The position numbers and the translations under genes are program-made. From positions 25,840,283 to 25,904,282 of the forward strand of contig NC_063156.1 in NCBI RefSeq assembly GCF_020921035.1: a DNA stretch of 64,000 nt, in the 5' to 3' direction. How positions within the stretch are numbered: position 1 is the first letter of the stretch; each line of letters starts with the position of its first letter. Under the pieces are notes generated by a model, which did no database searches, had not been told where the DNA came from, and saw only the letters and a list, made by a program, of their open reading frames with translations. Shown here piece after piece: positions 10,643-23,772 of this stretch. The stretch comes from Rhodamnia argentea (taxonomy: Eukaryota > Streptophyta > Magnoliopsida > Myrtales > Myrtaceae).

Positions 10643-13610
10643 GAGGTAGTTTTAAATTTTGATGGTTTTTGCCATTTCTTAATTACGAAGCTACAACAAA
10701 TGTCGTTAGGATGTGCATGGATCTTGGTCTAACTCGGAAATCAAGCCGATCGTTTTTGAGTTGTTCCATGGAATCGGTCCGATTTTTAATTTTTAAGGAG
10801 GAGCCGTACCGATCGAAACAAGGGAAAAACAAAACACGATCAACGAGGGCAAGACAAAACCCTCAGATAGTAACAATCCTCAAAAGCCAGAACTTCTCCT
10901 CTCACCTAGAGCAAGTCATGCTCAACTTTAATGCCTAGTATTAACAAAGTAGCCATCCTGACGAGTGCTTAGCTAAATTCAGGATAAGGACAATATAAGG
11001 GCCATAATTTTCATACGATGATCACTTAAGTGCCTTATCTTATTTTTTGATTGCTTTAAGTGCCACAAATTATAGAAAAAATCACTAGAGTGCTAAATTT
11101 TTTAAAAAATTCATTTAAGTGAGCGCCGCACAAAAGTTATGTCACTTATGGTGTGCTTTTTCTACCAAATTTACAAGATGGGGGCACAACTTCCCATAGT
11201 AACAATATATGTGTCATCATTGCGTGATTTTGCAACTCGAGGGATCTTGAATAGCAGGTAAGAAGGAGATAAGAGTTTGAGCTACAATTGATTCAAGCCT
11301 TGTCGGTATAGTTACTTCTAGTGGGCACCGTAGGTTCTAGGGTGGATAAGGTCGGTTTTGAGTTCCATAAATGGGGAATCGACCCTATCCAATATGGTTT
11401 CTAGTTCTAGAGTGGGATCGACCTACCTCGAAATCGATTACTCCTAAATGGCACCCTATAATTTTTACGAGTACAGAAAAAATGACATAGTTGTCATCCT
11501 TTCCCAAAGGACATAGCCTTATATATACATACACAACTACTCAAGCTCGTACTTGAAATAAACCATAAAAGATTTTACACTTGTCCTAGTTATTGCTAGC
11601 TGCAAAGCTTGAAAATCATATAAGATATAACCACAATTCAGTGAATAATACATATATTTTCTAAGCGGATCGAGCATATTTGCGAAATAATTTCAAAATT
11701 CGTTTATTTAAATCCGATATGTAATATATGTACAATACCAATGGCATTATGTCATTCCTACATAGCTATATACATAGCGTACTTGCTCATTCAAATTGTA
11801 TCAAATCAAAACTCCATTGCTCATTTTCTATCAAATCATACATCTATTGATCATTCCAAGACCCGATATCCAATCATGGCCACGCCCAACGCCTTACGAC
11901 AAGGGCAACCAAGTTCTCATTGGGTAGGTCTGCACCTATATCTACGTGGCTCGACCCACGAGGTATCTTGAAATTAGTATGCATACCCATATAGACCTCA
12001 ATCGGTTCATAGCTACAAAAGCATCAAACCACTAATGAATTTAGCATTCCGTGTCATAAATCAAATCTATACACGAAAGCAAACGACCTTTGATAAATCA
12101 GCGCACTAATTTGAATATATCTTACAAGACATATCTCAAATTATTTCAAAATTAATTTATAAACTAGGTTTACACATCAATATGCATAATCTTTAGCAAT
12201 TCTTTTCATAAAACGTTTCTCACCATTGCCAAACAATCAAAACTAGTAAACGCTCAATTCGACTTTATACAATAGATTTGCCATTTCATATCTCATGATA
12301 TATCCAAGTCATGTCGGTTTTCAAAACACGAGTTTACAAATTTATTTAAGGGATAAGCACCACTACTAAAGACCAAATCGGCGACCTTGAATCGATTTTT
12401 AATAGCTAACTCTCCCTCTTATGTCGAAAGGAGCATTTTAAACTATTCACTATCTAAGGCTATTGAGGTGAGCTTAGGGTGCGTTTATTTCGGTAAAAAT
12501 TGAATAATTTAAAAAATATTTTTTCTATAAATAATCGTTTATATAACTTGAAATAGTTAATCGATGGAAATATTTATATTATCGATATTTATATTATCGA
12601 TAACAAATTATGTCTAAAACATTTTCACAAATAATAAAAATAATTTATATTAATATGTTTTTGTAAAAAATAATAATTAAATAATAATTTTTAAATAATT
12701 TATTCCGCGCAAAACTAATGGAGGCATATTCGGATAGAATTCTTTTGGGCAAATGACATGTGTCCAGCGTCAATGTTTTGTTTCAGCAGGCAAACGGGAT
12801 TCGTGTCTTATTCCGAGCATTTCCATGCACTAAGCCAATTATTTATTATAATTTGTTGGTAGGTCTAATTGTTACGTTCTGCTCTCCTTAAATGCTACGG
12901 CAACATTACATACTTAATTTCGCGCATTTCTTTACATTGACAAATCGGGTTCTCAGGAAAAGAACAGAAGCTAATAATCCAGTTCGTTTGACTTCAGATC
13001 CGACCAGTTGAAGCCGATGAGTCCGTTGAAGCTGATAAAACCAAACCCGAAAAGCTACACAATTTACGTTTAGACATTACCTTGTATAGCGAAAATATTT
13101 TTGTTTATTTATTCTTATAAGCGATACAAGTGACCATTTTTATAAAAACTTTTCTTAGATCGCTTTTTTTTTTTCACGAAATAAACGGAGTTAGTGTCGG
13201 TTTTTTTTTATTGCCCGAGACTTTTTGTGGATCTTCATGTTCGGAGCTCTTTAGCAACACATGCATCAAAGGATAGCTCACCGTGTCAAAGAGTCGTTCC
13301 TCCTCGTACTTTTGCCGGTTCCAGAAAAAAATTTTGCGACGCTTGCATTTTGACATTGTAAAAACTCGAAATCTTATTTCGCAGGAAAAGAGAAAAAGAA
13401 AATCACTCGAGACATTTCACAAAGCACAAATATCTGCACAAACGCTCACATCTATTTTTAATAAATTTTCAACTTTGGATAATGTATTAAATGTGGAGGA
13501 AAAGCTTAAAGATATATACTCTTCTTTACTTAAATTTTGATTCTAAAAAGACGAGCACTCAGCCGTTCCTGGAATCCATCCGACCAAAAAAACAAAAAAA
13601 AAATCAGATG
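10643..13610. other. Gene-free, transposon-derived stretch
   Basis: No credible gene is seen. At 10960-11170 there is arm-like sequence with repeated 'cacttaagtgcc' phrases, like the ends of the element at 9085-10268. At 11280-11460 is a decayed hAT-like stretch with ggtcggtttt-type words. At about 12477-12727 lies a probable MITE with inverted ends (GGTGCGTTTATTTCGG on the left, a decayed complement ending CCGCGCAAAACTAATGG on the right) around an AT-rich centre. The rest is anonymous AT-rich sequence. Confidence 0.5.
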
Positions 13611-13885
13611 CCTTTGCCTAGGAGTGTCAAAAAAGCCCGAGCCGGCATGGCCCGAGAATTCAACTAATTTTCGGGCCTTTTCGGGTCGGGCTTCGATACT
13701 GTCCACGTAAAGCTTGGGCCGAGGGCCTTGCCAGATCTGGCTTTTTTGACACCCACATTTTTAAAATTTTTTTTTTTTTTTTTATATTTTTCCTCGGGCT
13801 CAGGCCCGGTCTAATATGTAATTCGGGCTCAGGCCGGGCAGAGACTGGGCCCGACCCGGCCTGTTGACACCCCCCTGCCTTTGCC
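13611..13885. mobile_element. hAT-type MITE with 8-bp target duplication
   Basis: The element is 13619-13877 (259 bp). It is flanked by identical CCTTTGCC at 13611-13618 and 13878-13885. Ends are TAGGAGTGTCAA and, reversed, CAGGGGGGTGTCAA, the usual hAT terminal pattern. The subterminal regions are rich in GGGCC/CCCGA words, inverted relative to each other. There is no coding capacity. It lies about 530 bp upstream of the CTP synthase start. Confidence 0.85.
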
Positions 13886-14411
13886 CATGACCGGGTCACA
13901 TAAAGCCAACGCACATCGTATTCACGTGTCGACATAATTATCGCACGTGTCAACGACAGGGGCTGGGTGTCAACGTAATGTTAAGTTCTAAATATGTCCA
14001 TCGATGGTTAACCATATATAAAAGTAAAGTTTGACCAACATACCATAAGCATAAAGGCGACAAGACGTCTCTGATAAAAGCGACCACCACCCCATAACTA
14101 AAATGAAAAAGCATATGAACTTTTGACATTTCAACCGATCAAATCCTCCGTGGAGAGAAATGCCAATGGCACAGTTGAAATTTCTCTCGATTTCAAGGGC
14201 TTCTTCGCTCCTCCCCCGAACCCCTCCCCTGCGTCGCGTCAGTCTCTCGCCCCACAAGGCGCGTCCCGCCTCAGTCATTCCTCTCCGCCCTCCGTTTCCC
14301 GCTCGCGCATTTCGTCGAACCCCTCGCGCGCAGCACGAGCAGTCGGCGCCGATCGGTCGGGCTTCGGTTAGGGGCGAGTGGGGCGGAGAAGCGGCGAGGA
14401 AGGAGAGGAGG

Positions 14412-17400
14412 ATGAAGTACGTGCTCGTGACTGGGGGAGTCGTGAGCGGCCTCGGCAAGGGCGTGACGGCGAGCAGCGTCGGGGTCGTCCTCAAAGCTTG
14501 TGGCCTCCGTGTTACCTCCATTAAAATAGGTTCGCCAACTCGTGATGATACTTGCTGAGCATCGTATTTTATGAGCAGTTTCGTGTGTTTTGGGATGTTT
14601 CTTTGGTTGGTCAGGTGTTTGGTTTGGGTAACCGCCGATGTTTTGGTTGTGCTGACGAAATGTTTTCAGTGAGAGAGAGAGAGAGTGAGTTCTCAAAACC
14701 ACAGGAAGAAAGAAAGCTAGTGCTTTCGTTGAGTGCTTATTGTCGTTCACGAGTAGCAATGGAGATTTTGAAGTTTTGAAGTGCCTCTGTCTATCGTGTT
14801 TAAGTTAAGATAGAGGTAGCTTTCTTTTCTCGGTTTATGTAACTTATTTTGGATAAAACAGAGTATGTCACCATACTGATGCAGACAGCACCTTCTGATG
14901 GATTTCTCGGCTTTACTGGGTGTTGTTATTGTTAGTTTGGTTCCCCTTCTAATACCTTATAGTCTCAGTTGTTCTCAACAATTTCATGACTTGCAGATCC
15001 ATATTTGAACACGGATGCTGGTACAATGTCTCCCTTTGAGCATGGGGAGGTTTTTGTCCTCGATGATGGCGGAGAGGTTGCATGAATGTTCATTTCCTGC
15101 GAATGTCATTTTCTCAGTACTTCATGTTTCTTTGGCAAAAGATCGGCCTCCGAGACCGATTGTTTTCTTAATAACGTTGTGATATGCCATTTTACGCTTT
15201 TGCAACTCGCCTTCATTTCTTAGGTTGATCTGGATTTGGGCAACTATGAGAGATTCCTAGATATAACTCTAACCAAGGACAACAACATCACCACAGGAAA
15301 AATATACCAGGTGTTCTAATTTGCTCTGTTTTTGTTTAATTCTACAGTGACTTTACTACATTTCTGCTTCTCCATGTATTTTTGTTCACGTGCATGTGAA
15401 ATTATATTATGCTCGTGACATATCAATTCATCCCCACTTTTTATCAGTCTGTCCTTGAGAAGGAAAGGAGAGGTGATTACCTTGGAAAGACTGTCCAGGT
15501 AATCCCTGTGGTCTAAATGATTTTTCTGCTTTCTGTCATGAGATTACAGACTTAGAGTTAGTTCTTCCAATGTCTGCAATTTTCTAGGTGGTTCCACACG
15601 TGACGGATGCGATTAAAAATTGGATTCAATCCGTCTCTACTATTCCCGTGGATGGAAAAGAAGGCCCTGCCGACGTTTGTGTTATAGAGCTTGGGGGGAC
15701 TGTAGGTAAGATTCAAAGAAGGTTAAAGTTCTGTTTCACCAAAAAGACCTTGTTTATTATACAATACAGTTTTTCCTCCGGGGTAGAGCTGATAGACGTG
15801 CTTTGTCCAGGTGACATTGAATCCATGCCATTCATTGAGGCTCTGCGACAGTTATCCTTTTCAGTTGGTATGCTCTTTGACTTCTTTATCTGCTTTAAGG
15901 AACTAGGATGATGTTATCTCCCTTTGCCTTTTTTTTTTGTTAATATTAATTTTTTGGTTGCTCAATGTACTTAATTCAACACAGTATGGACCATATAGTG
16001 TCCATGCTGTGATCTGACCGACAATTGTCCTCTTTTATACGGTTGAATGCTGAGCGTTTTTATGATATTGTATCTGCATATCACTTAGTGGGTCTCACTC
16101 GTGGAAGCATGTGCATATGATGCCTGCAAAGTGATGAAATGAAGACATTTGTGCATTACATAACTTAACTAGTGTCGATATATTCCCAGGTTAGACAAGC
16201 TGCTTCTAATGTGTTTTGCCTGTGCCGTGCTGCTTTTATGTTTTTCTTATTTCATTTTTCTGAAACATGGAGAGCTTTCTGATGTTAATCTTCAGTTTCT
16301 CTTGTGTTATTGCCAGTGCCATGATGCTTTTTTGTTTTTCTTATTTCATTTTCTGAAACATGGAGAGCTTTCTGATGTTAATCTCTAATTTCTTCAGGCT
16401 CAGATAACTTCTGCCTTATCCACGTTAGCCTGATACCAGTACTAGGTGTTGTGGGAGAGCAAGTACACACTTCTTTCACTGAATCTCAATCGCACCGGAT
16501 CTAAAGAATTTCAACTTCTTTCTAAATTTTTTGTTGAACTCGGAGTATGAGATCCTCTCTCTCTTCCTCTCTCCCTCTCAGAAAACAAAGCCAACACAAC
16601 ATAGTGTCAGAGAATTGAGGGCACTAGGCTTGACTCCTCATCTTCTAGCTTGCCGCTCTGCTCAGGTATAAGACTTAATCTCAGTGAAATAATTTGGTCA
16701 AAGATTCATTTCTTCTGGATCTAGAGGCTGTAGGCAGATTCTCTTACTTGTCATTTGCTCTTTAATTGAACTCACTTCTGCATTAGTTCATGATTTGGGT
16801 GTGGTACAGCTGTCTCATAAACATCTCTAGTGAATTCTGTTTCGATGGGGTAATCATTGGCTTTTATAGCCTTTGCTAGCACAAGCCATCTTGAGCCAGA
16901 GTTCATTAGAGTGGTGTAGATGAGAATGCTTTGTTGGATGTATGGACACACAAGAAACGACATGATTAGAAATGAATCTATCCGGAACAAGGTAGGTGTG
17001 TTGCCCCCATTGAGGATAAGATGAGAGAAGGTCGTTTGAGATAGTTTAGTCACGTTAGACTAGGGCCTTCAGACGCCTAGTGAGGAGATGCCAGCAAGAG
17101 ATGGAAACACTGGTTAGAAGGGTCATGGGAAGACCTAAAAGGATGTTAAAAAGACGATATGGAAAGATAGGGGGTATTCAGAGCTTAAGGAACATTTAGT
17201 GCGTGATTGACCGCAATGATGGACTAGGATTCATTCTGCCGGCCTCACTTAGTGGGATACGACTGGTTTATTCTTGTCATACTTCTTGGAACACACGAAT
17301 GCTAATGCCACGAATGTTGGTACTTCGAAGATATTTCATGGTCGTCTCATAGCTTTTCTAGCATATACATGAGCCACAATTCATGATTTGCTTACTTTAA

Positions 17401-20400
17401 GCCAATTTTGAATCATGTCTCACCCTCCATATTGCAGCCCTTACTGGAAAATACGAAGGAGAAGCTTTCACAGTTTTGCCATGTTCCGGTAATTGGTTCA
17501 TTCTCTTTATTTTCATTTTAAATTGTATGCTTTCTCAATTTGGCTTATTGAGCACCTCTATTGATACCGTAGCTTTCGATCTTTTTCAGATTGGTAATAT
17601 TCTGAACATTCATGATGTTCCTAACATCTGGCATGTTCCGCTTTTACTTAGGGTGGGTTAAGATGCTGACAATGAATTCTTCTGAATTTTAGCAAATATC
17701 TTTTGAAGTCTCCTTAACATCTACTTTTGTTTGTAGAACCAAAATGCTCATATCTCAATCCTGAATCAGCTAGGCTTGGTTAGGTGAGTTCCGTTCGAAA
17801 TATTCAACCCGATAAGCATGATGTTTCGGCATAGAGCAATAAATCATGTAAATCTGCTTAAGACTTGTGTGTCGAGGCCACTTGTTTATGTATTTGTTAG
17901 CCAACTAAGTTTATTTTGGCCCATGCAAATTTTTTTTTTTGGTTTGGAGGCGCATAGAAATGCTAGACATATTTTTGTTATGAAATTATCTGAGTTGGAG
18001 AATATTCTCCTCTGAGACTTTTAATAATACAAGAAGTGCGCTGTCATCTATAATATGAGGTACTCTTTAGTTTTGGATGGATAGAGATGCTGTCTTTATA
18101 GAAAGGTGAAAGTGTAACATGATGAGTGCATTACTCACAATCATTTCTGGTGCCAGGCAAAAAACGTCTTATTGGAATGGACTTTCTTTACATTTTTGTT
18201 TTCTTTAGACCACTGGAACTCTATCCATCTTGGTCTCCTGTCTCTTTTCTTCCCCACTGGTATACGCATTAATATGCTGGATTTTCATAGTCTGAATTCA
18301 TTGGTCAGTCTTTCCTGTCTCTTCAGGTGCAAATTCTAGTATCTTTGATAGCCATAGAAATCTTCTCCGGATATATCGATTTATTGATGACCTTATTAAC
18401 AGCATTTTTGAACTGTGCCTTCAGCATTGCTAGCCCTCCGGATTTGCAAGATTGGACCAAGAGAGCTGAGAATTTTGATAATCTCACTAATTCAGTTAGT
18501 ATTATGGTTTCTTTATGAAATTTTCTGTCTGCATTTATACTAGTTAATTTGACTAGTTAGTGGTTAGAACTAGACTCTCAGATCTGTTAGATATTTCTAT
18601 TTGGGAGATTCTTAGATCAGAAAATACTGATTTGTGCAGGTGAGGATTGCGTTAGTTGGGAAATATGTTGGCCTGACCGATTCATATCTTTCTGTAGTCA
18701 AGGTGTGATTTTAATTTCTGTAACTTATTTGGTTCACCGAGATGACAATATCTGAAATTGGATCTTAATTTACTTGGATGCCTTTGACATGTATAAAAAA
18801 TATCCCACATTGCTGTGGCCTGATTGTTCATTCTAGAATCTTTTAGGTACACATGTTGGATCCTTATGAACGGTTACGAACTTAATAATGGTGGTCATGG
18901 TTCCGTTTTGAACATAAAGAAAGTTGGAAGGAGGTTAATCCCTTAGCAGAACTATATCTATTCAACTTTCTATTTTTTGGTTCAAGCATTCAAAACTATA
19001 ATGACTACCAATTTGGAGTCTAAGAACATCTGGGATTTGATCAATCTTCAATGCTAATTTGTTAACAGGCCCTGTTGCATGCTTGCATTGCTTGTTCTTT
19101 GAAGCCGTCGATTGATTGGATTGCAGCTTCTGACCTAGAAGAGGATAGTGCAAAATCGGTTTGTACTACATATCTTCATTCAAAATTACAAAGATGAAGG
19201 GTCTCTCCAAATGTTTCTTCATGGTATTTGTCTTCCTTATTTGCTATTGTTCGATGCAGACACCACAAGCACATGCAGCCGCATGGGAAACTCTGAAGGT
19301 GTTAATCACTAACTCTGGTCAAACTTGTTCTCTCTGTCTATGTCCTTTGGTATTTTTCGCTGGCATCACATGAACATTATTGCCATTTCAATGGATTAGG
19401 AGATAATGTTTTTAGTTCTTTCAACTATTAGTGTGCTCTTATGACAGAGGCGCATGGGTCCTATGACAGAAGGCATTTGTTGTGCTTACAGTGCAGCTGA
19501 AATAACAGAAAAAACCCTTTGTTGCACTTCCTGGCTTTTTCCGTTGTGCTAATGTTGATGTCAACCACAATTTTCAGTTACCAATTTTTTTTGTCATTTT
19601 TCTCTTTCTATTTTGATATGGCTTATTAGATCTGGTAGCTAAAATTCTTTCAGCAATATTGCTTGTGGCTTTATATAAGAACTTGTCATTTCATTATCAT
19701 GCGACTTTTAAGTCGATTGAATGCTATTGATGTATTGTTGAGGTGGGGTGCATTTTCGTCTGTTGTTTGAATAAATAATAGCTGTATGTCCTTTTTTGCT
19801 TGAATGTGCAGAATGCATCATGTATCATAGTTCCAGGTGGATTTGGAGATCGTGGTGTGAGAGGAATGATATTGGCTGCTAAGTATGCTAGACAAAATAA
19901 TGTCCCTTATCTTGGGATTTGTTTGGGCATGCAAATTTCTGTTATTGAGTTTGCCAGATCTGTAAGTACCTTAATTGGCCTTGATCATCCCTTCTTGTGT
20001 GCATATAGATTTTTACTAATGTTTGTCTGTGATTAAGGTTTTGGGCTTGGATACAGCAAACAGCACAGAGTTTGATGCTGAGACGCCCAATCCAGTTGTA
20101 ATTTTCATGCCTGAGGTGTGGCTTTGTGGTTTGTTTTAATTCTGACAAAGATTGTATGTGCAAGTGTGGTATGTGGTCTGAGGTCCTAATATGCAGTTAT
20201 GTGCATGCAGGGATCAAGAACTCACATGGGAAGTACCATGAGATTGGGTTCCCGTAGAACATTGTTCCAGACACCAGATTGCATCACTTCACAACTGTAT
20301 GCGATACATCTTCTAGTTCGTTTTTGTCTGTGGTACTTTTTGCCGATGTGCCTTTTAAGGGGAAAAAGAACAATTATGCATCTTGAAATCGGGGGGGTTG

Positions 20401-21986
20401 GGCACTGTGAAGGAAAAAGATTAAGCATTCCATCTAGTAAACATCCAGAGAATATTTCTTTGGGTCACTTGAGTTGAGGCTTAGACATTGATGTTCAGTT
20501 TCTAGAAGCCGAGGCAGTGGCATTGATATGGAAAAGAGAATATTTGCTAATATGATGGTCTATATCGAAATACTTGGTAATTAGAGGTATTTGGCCTTCT
20601 AGTGATTTTCAAGTAATGGCTGAAAGGTGACTGTTATTTGAAGTGTTATGAGGTTATAAACGGAACCATATATTCTCACGTTTCGCAATTTTGCTTGCTT
20701 ATATTATAGGTATTGCAACTCAGAATATGTTGATGAAAGACACCGGCATAGATATGAGGTTAGCTGGAAGCTAGTGTTGATTTTGCAATAATTGGAGTGT
20801 CATCAAGATCGTAAAGTTACTTTTGTGATGATCATGGGATGATGCAGGTAAACCCTGATGTGATTGGAATTCTAGAAGAAGCTGGATTAAAATTTGTTGG
20901 GAGGGATGAAACGGGTAGGAGAATGGAGGTAGGTCTTCTGCCGAATGATATTTTGGTTGAAGTACGTCTCAGCTCTGGCTATTTGATGACATATGAATTC
21001 ATTTTTGTTGGAGCTAGGATTTTTTGACACATAGAGAATCTCAATATATTTTCTCAAGTCCTCTTGTTAGAGTGGAATTGGTCAGAACTTGGCTTGGAAA
21101 CTATAAAATGAACTGATTTACTTGGTTTTTGCATGCAGATTTTGGAGCTTCCAACTCATCAATTTTATGTAGGTGTCCAGTTTCACCCAGAATTTAAGTC
21201 ACGACCTGGGAGGCCCTCAGCTCTATTTCTAGGTATCTTGAATGAGCAAGCTTTTTAATAAAAAAATAAAATCCCTTGTTCTCATTGAGAACTATTTAGT
21301 ATATAAGTATTCAGTTTGCATTGTGTTATCTACTAAAGAACAATGAACAATCAGGACCCATGGCCGTGCTCTTACATTCTAAGACTTGCTTTTTGTGCGA
21401 AAGGTTCAAGTTCATCTGTTTCCCTAGCAGCATACCAGGCTATGCATGGGCTTGCGATTTATAGTATTTCCAAAATAAATAAAATTCTAGGAATTGATGG
21501 GCGATAATTGAATTTACTGGCAACTTGATGCACTTTTCCTATCTTTTGGTTTGTATTTCTTATTTGGCTTTATTTTTATTGAAAAGGTTGACTTGGCTTT
21601 TATCTGGTTTAATGTATTGTTTACTTATGTGCTAGTTCTCATCATCCACTTATCTATTTTCCTTTAGCATTTTCTATTCTTTCTAAGAGACTTCATATTA
21701 AGGAAAGTAATAAAAGAAGTTAACTCGAGACTTTGTTATTAGTAAGAGTCATAGCAAAATGGGGAGAACCACCTGAATGGTTCCTCAAGTATACTTTTGG
21801 ATTTGTTGAAAGCTGAACTGTCTGGTTTTGTCTGCAGGTTTTGAATTGAAGAATATTTAATGCATGTTCCTAGTGCTTTGCAGGGACAACACATCTTTAC
21901 TTATGTTACTCTGTGATTCAGGATTTATCTTGGCGGCAACTGGGCAGTTGAAAGCATATCTTAGCCGGCATCAAAATGGGAATTGA
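14412..21986 (+). CDS. CTP synthase (glutamine-hydrolysing)
   Basis: There are 22 exons: 14412-14529, 14997-15076, 15224-15310, 15448-15498, 15588-15705, 15811-15867, 16398-16462, 16582-16665, 17438-17488, 17590-17652, 17737-17783, 18425-18494, 18640-18702, 19069-19158, 19260-19298, 19812-19961, 20038-20115, 20211-20296, 20710-20758, 20848-20928, 21139-21232, 21922-21986. They join to 561 residues, normal for plant enzymes. It makes CTP from UTP, ATP and glutamine in the cytosol (family knowledge). The N-terminal amidoligase domain starts [17 protein letters not shown], a nucleotide-binding loop, followed by [20 protein letters not shown]. The C-terminal class I glutaminase domain has PGGFGDRG, the nucleophile Cys398 in GICLGMQ, and His525/Glu527 in GVQFHPEF. 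All catalytic residues are intact. Intron 6 has a duplicated splice-acceptor region and intron 8 a LINE fragment. Which paralogue this is cannot be told. Confidence 0.96.
16216..16397 (+). repeat. 93-bp tandem duplication at the end of CTP synthase intron 6
   Basis: The stretch running from TGCC through GAAACATGGAGAGC to GATGTTAATCT occurs twice with a 93-bp period (for example GAAACATGG at 16262 and 16355). The duplicated block includes a branch-point-like TTAAT and a nearby acceptor: ATCTTCAG ends at 16295 in copy 1, and the real acceptor ends at 16397. Using the upstream acceptor would add 102 nt, in phase, but with a TGA after about ten codons. Confidence 0.75.
16866..17290 (+). mobile_element. 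Degenerate LINE (L1-type) 3' fragment in CTP synthase intron 8
   Basis: Plus-strand translation, shifting frames, gives the familiar C-terminal end of plant L1 reverse transcriptases: [18 protein letters not shown], then NKVGV, a broken RMRE-like block, GRPKR and a final W-rich tail. Stops and frameshifts are frequent. It is a 5'-truncated dead copy, as usual for LINEs. Confidence 0.7.
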
Positions 21987-23772
21987 TCTATCTGTTGGTC
22001 CCCATAACTAAACTCTTTACGAGGTAGGCAATTGGTAAAATGGTCAAGGATTCACCATATAGAAGAAAATTGCTGCTTTGTCCGGTTGAAAAATTGGCTT
22101 TGTAGTCATGCACGCGTCTCTTTGGCTAAGGTTAAGATTTTGTTTGGTCATGCAGATCATAGCTGAACCTCACACTCTTTGCGTCTGCTTAATAGCTCCT
22201 TGTAGGAACACCGGCTTGAATGAGCACTTCTTTTGGGTGCTGTGAGAATGCCTTTCTAACTGTTGAATGGGTTGTGGTATTTGCATTCACCTTGAATATT
22301 CCTTAGTGCCTCTCTAACCCTTAAATGGGTTGGGTATTTGCATTCACCTTGAATATTTAGTAAATTGTCATTATTTAGAACTTGACCGCAAATTGATGTC
22401 GGACAGATTTTGGCTTGAGTTAGATCCTAAAATTTCATAAAAGATGTGTGGAACTGAAGTTTTTTGCATGCTCTGCTCGCTGTGTTCTTTTGCCCAAAAA
22501 TATTTGTTCTTTATTAATGTTGCATCTCATTTTTATAGAAATTCTAACCCTTCGTCTTGTCCTTGATAGGATGTCAAAGACAATACCTCATTGTAGACTT
22601 CGGCTTCAATGGTTCTTGGACCAGACATTTTTCTTTCTTGATGATGTAGCACCAAACATCAAGGAGATATTCAATCCACAATTTTGTAGCTCAAGCTGAC
22701 GGAAACGTAGTTAGACTATGTTAGTTAGTCACGTCAAAGTGCTCCATAGTTGCTTCAATTAGGTTCTCAGCCCAGATCTTACTATTAAACTAGATGTTAT
22801 GGAGAAGTGTTTTTACCCCTTTCCCCTGTCCTAGTGAGGAGATTAGACATTTTGAAATTTAGTGGATGCTAAAATGCTGTGACTTCGCTCCATGAACTAG
22901 CTTTCTCCTGATGTTATGCACTGTGCTTTAGCACTTTTGGATATTTTTGTGAGAATGCAACAGAAAATAATGGCCAGAACTTCGTTAGTATGTGGATTTT
23001 GTTGGAGCAATGCGGAGTGATGCTTGTTTTTAAGTCGTCAGTTAGAGTTAAGAACATTACAGAGGCATTGCTGTGTATGCAAATCCTTGTGAGCCTCAAC
23101 TTCTTTTCCTGGCAAACTGTGTCTTTGATGCATTTTCCGTTTTCTTATTAGGAGTTGACTCCATGTGTAAGATTTTCAATTCTGTGTCCTCCCACACGTT
23201 CCTATCAGATCATTGCCTGAGTATTGAACTTCTGATCTTCAATCGGACGCACTGTGGCTGCGCCTCGGATCTTTTTTCACTACCAAATTCCTTATGATGC
23301 TTTCTTCTACGTAATTGATGAAGTGAAATTCCTTGGATAGAGTGAAGTCGATACCTAGGGGAATTCTCATTACTCATGTCATGTGGCAGAAAAAATGTAA
23401 TACAGTTCGTGAAAATTGTACGGAAGCCGGAGGGATTTCTTAATGTGTCGGCGACGGCATATGCATCTTGAGTGTGTTCCATCTATCCGTATACCACGTG
23501 TTGCGTCGAAGCGGTATTGCACCAAAGCTGATAGAGCCTTTTATTTTGACGACATAATTGGATCGACGTAAAGTTTCTGAATTCTAATACATGAATAGAC
23601 ATGATTGATTTGTGAATAGTATATCAGCAAGACACGTGACATCATCGTTGCATGATGTATGTTTGGACAGTTTATATACGATTAAGTAATAGTAAAAAAA
23701 AAAAAAAATCCGACCAAAGAAAAAAGTAATAGTAAAAAAATTGTGGTGCGGAGCGGAAATGATTACTACGAT
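21987..23772. other. Intergenic region after CTP synthase
   Basis: It contains the CTP synthase 3' UTR, with a short imperfect direct repeat around 22255-22360 (GTATTTGCATTCACCTTGAA twice). An A-run lies near 23695-23710. Short frames at 22448-22699 and 23210-23482 resemble nothing I know. No gene is called. Confidence 0.5.

Noticed and set aside
13174-13540. Overlapping frames on both strands near 13.2-13.5 kb
   Set aside because: They are short, Lys-rich and AT-driven, with no recognisable domain.
14271-14759. 162-codon minus-strand frame over CTP synthase exon 1
   Set aside because: It overlaps a verified exon and intron start and has no protein features.
23210-23482. 90-codon minus-strand frame between CTP synthase and the DUF761 gene
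   Set aside because: No family recognised, and no TATA or splice structure supports it.
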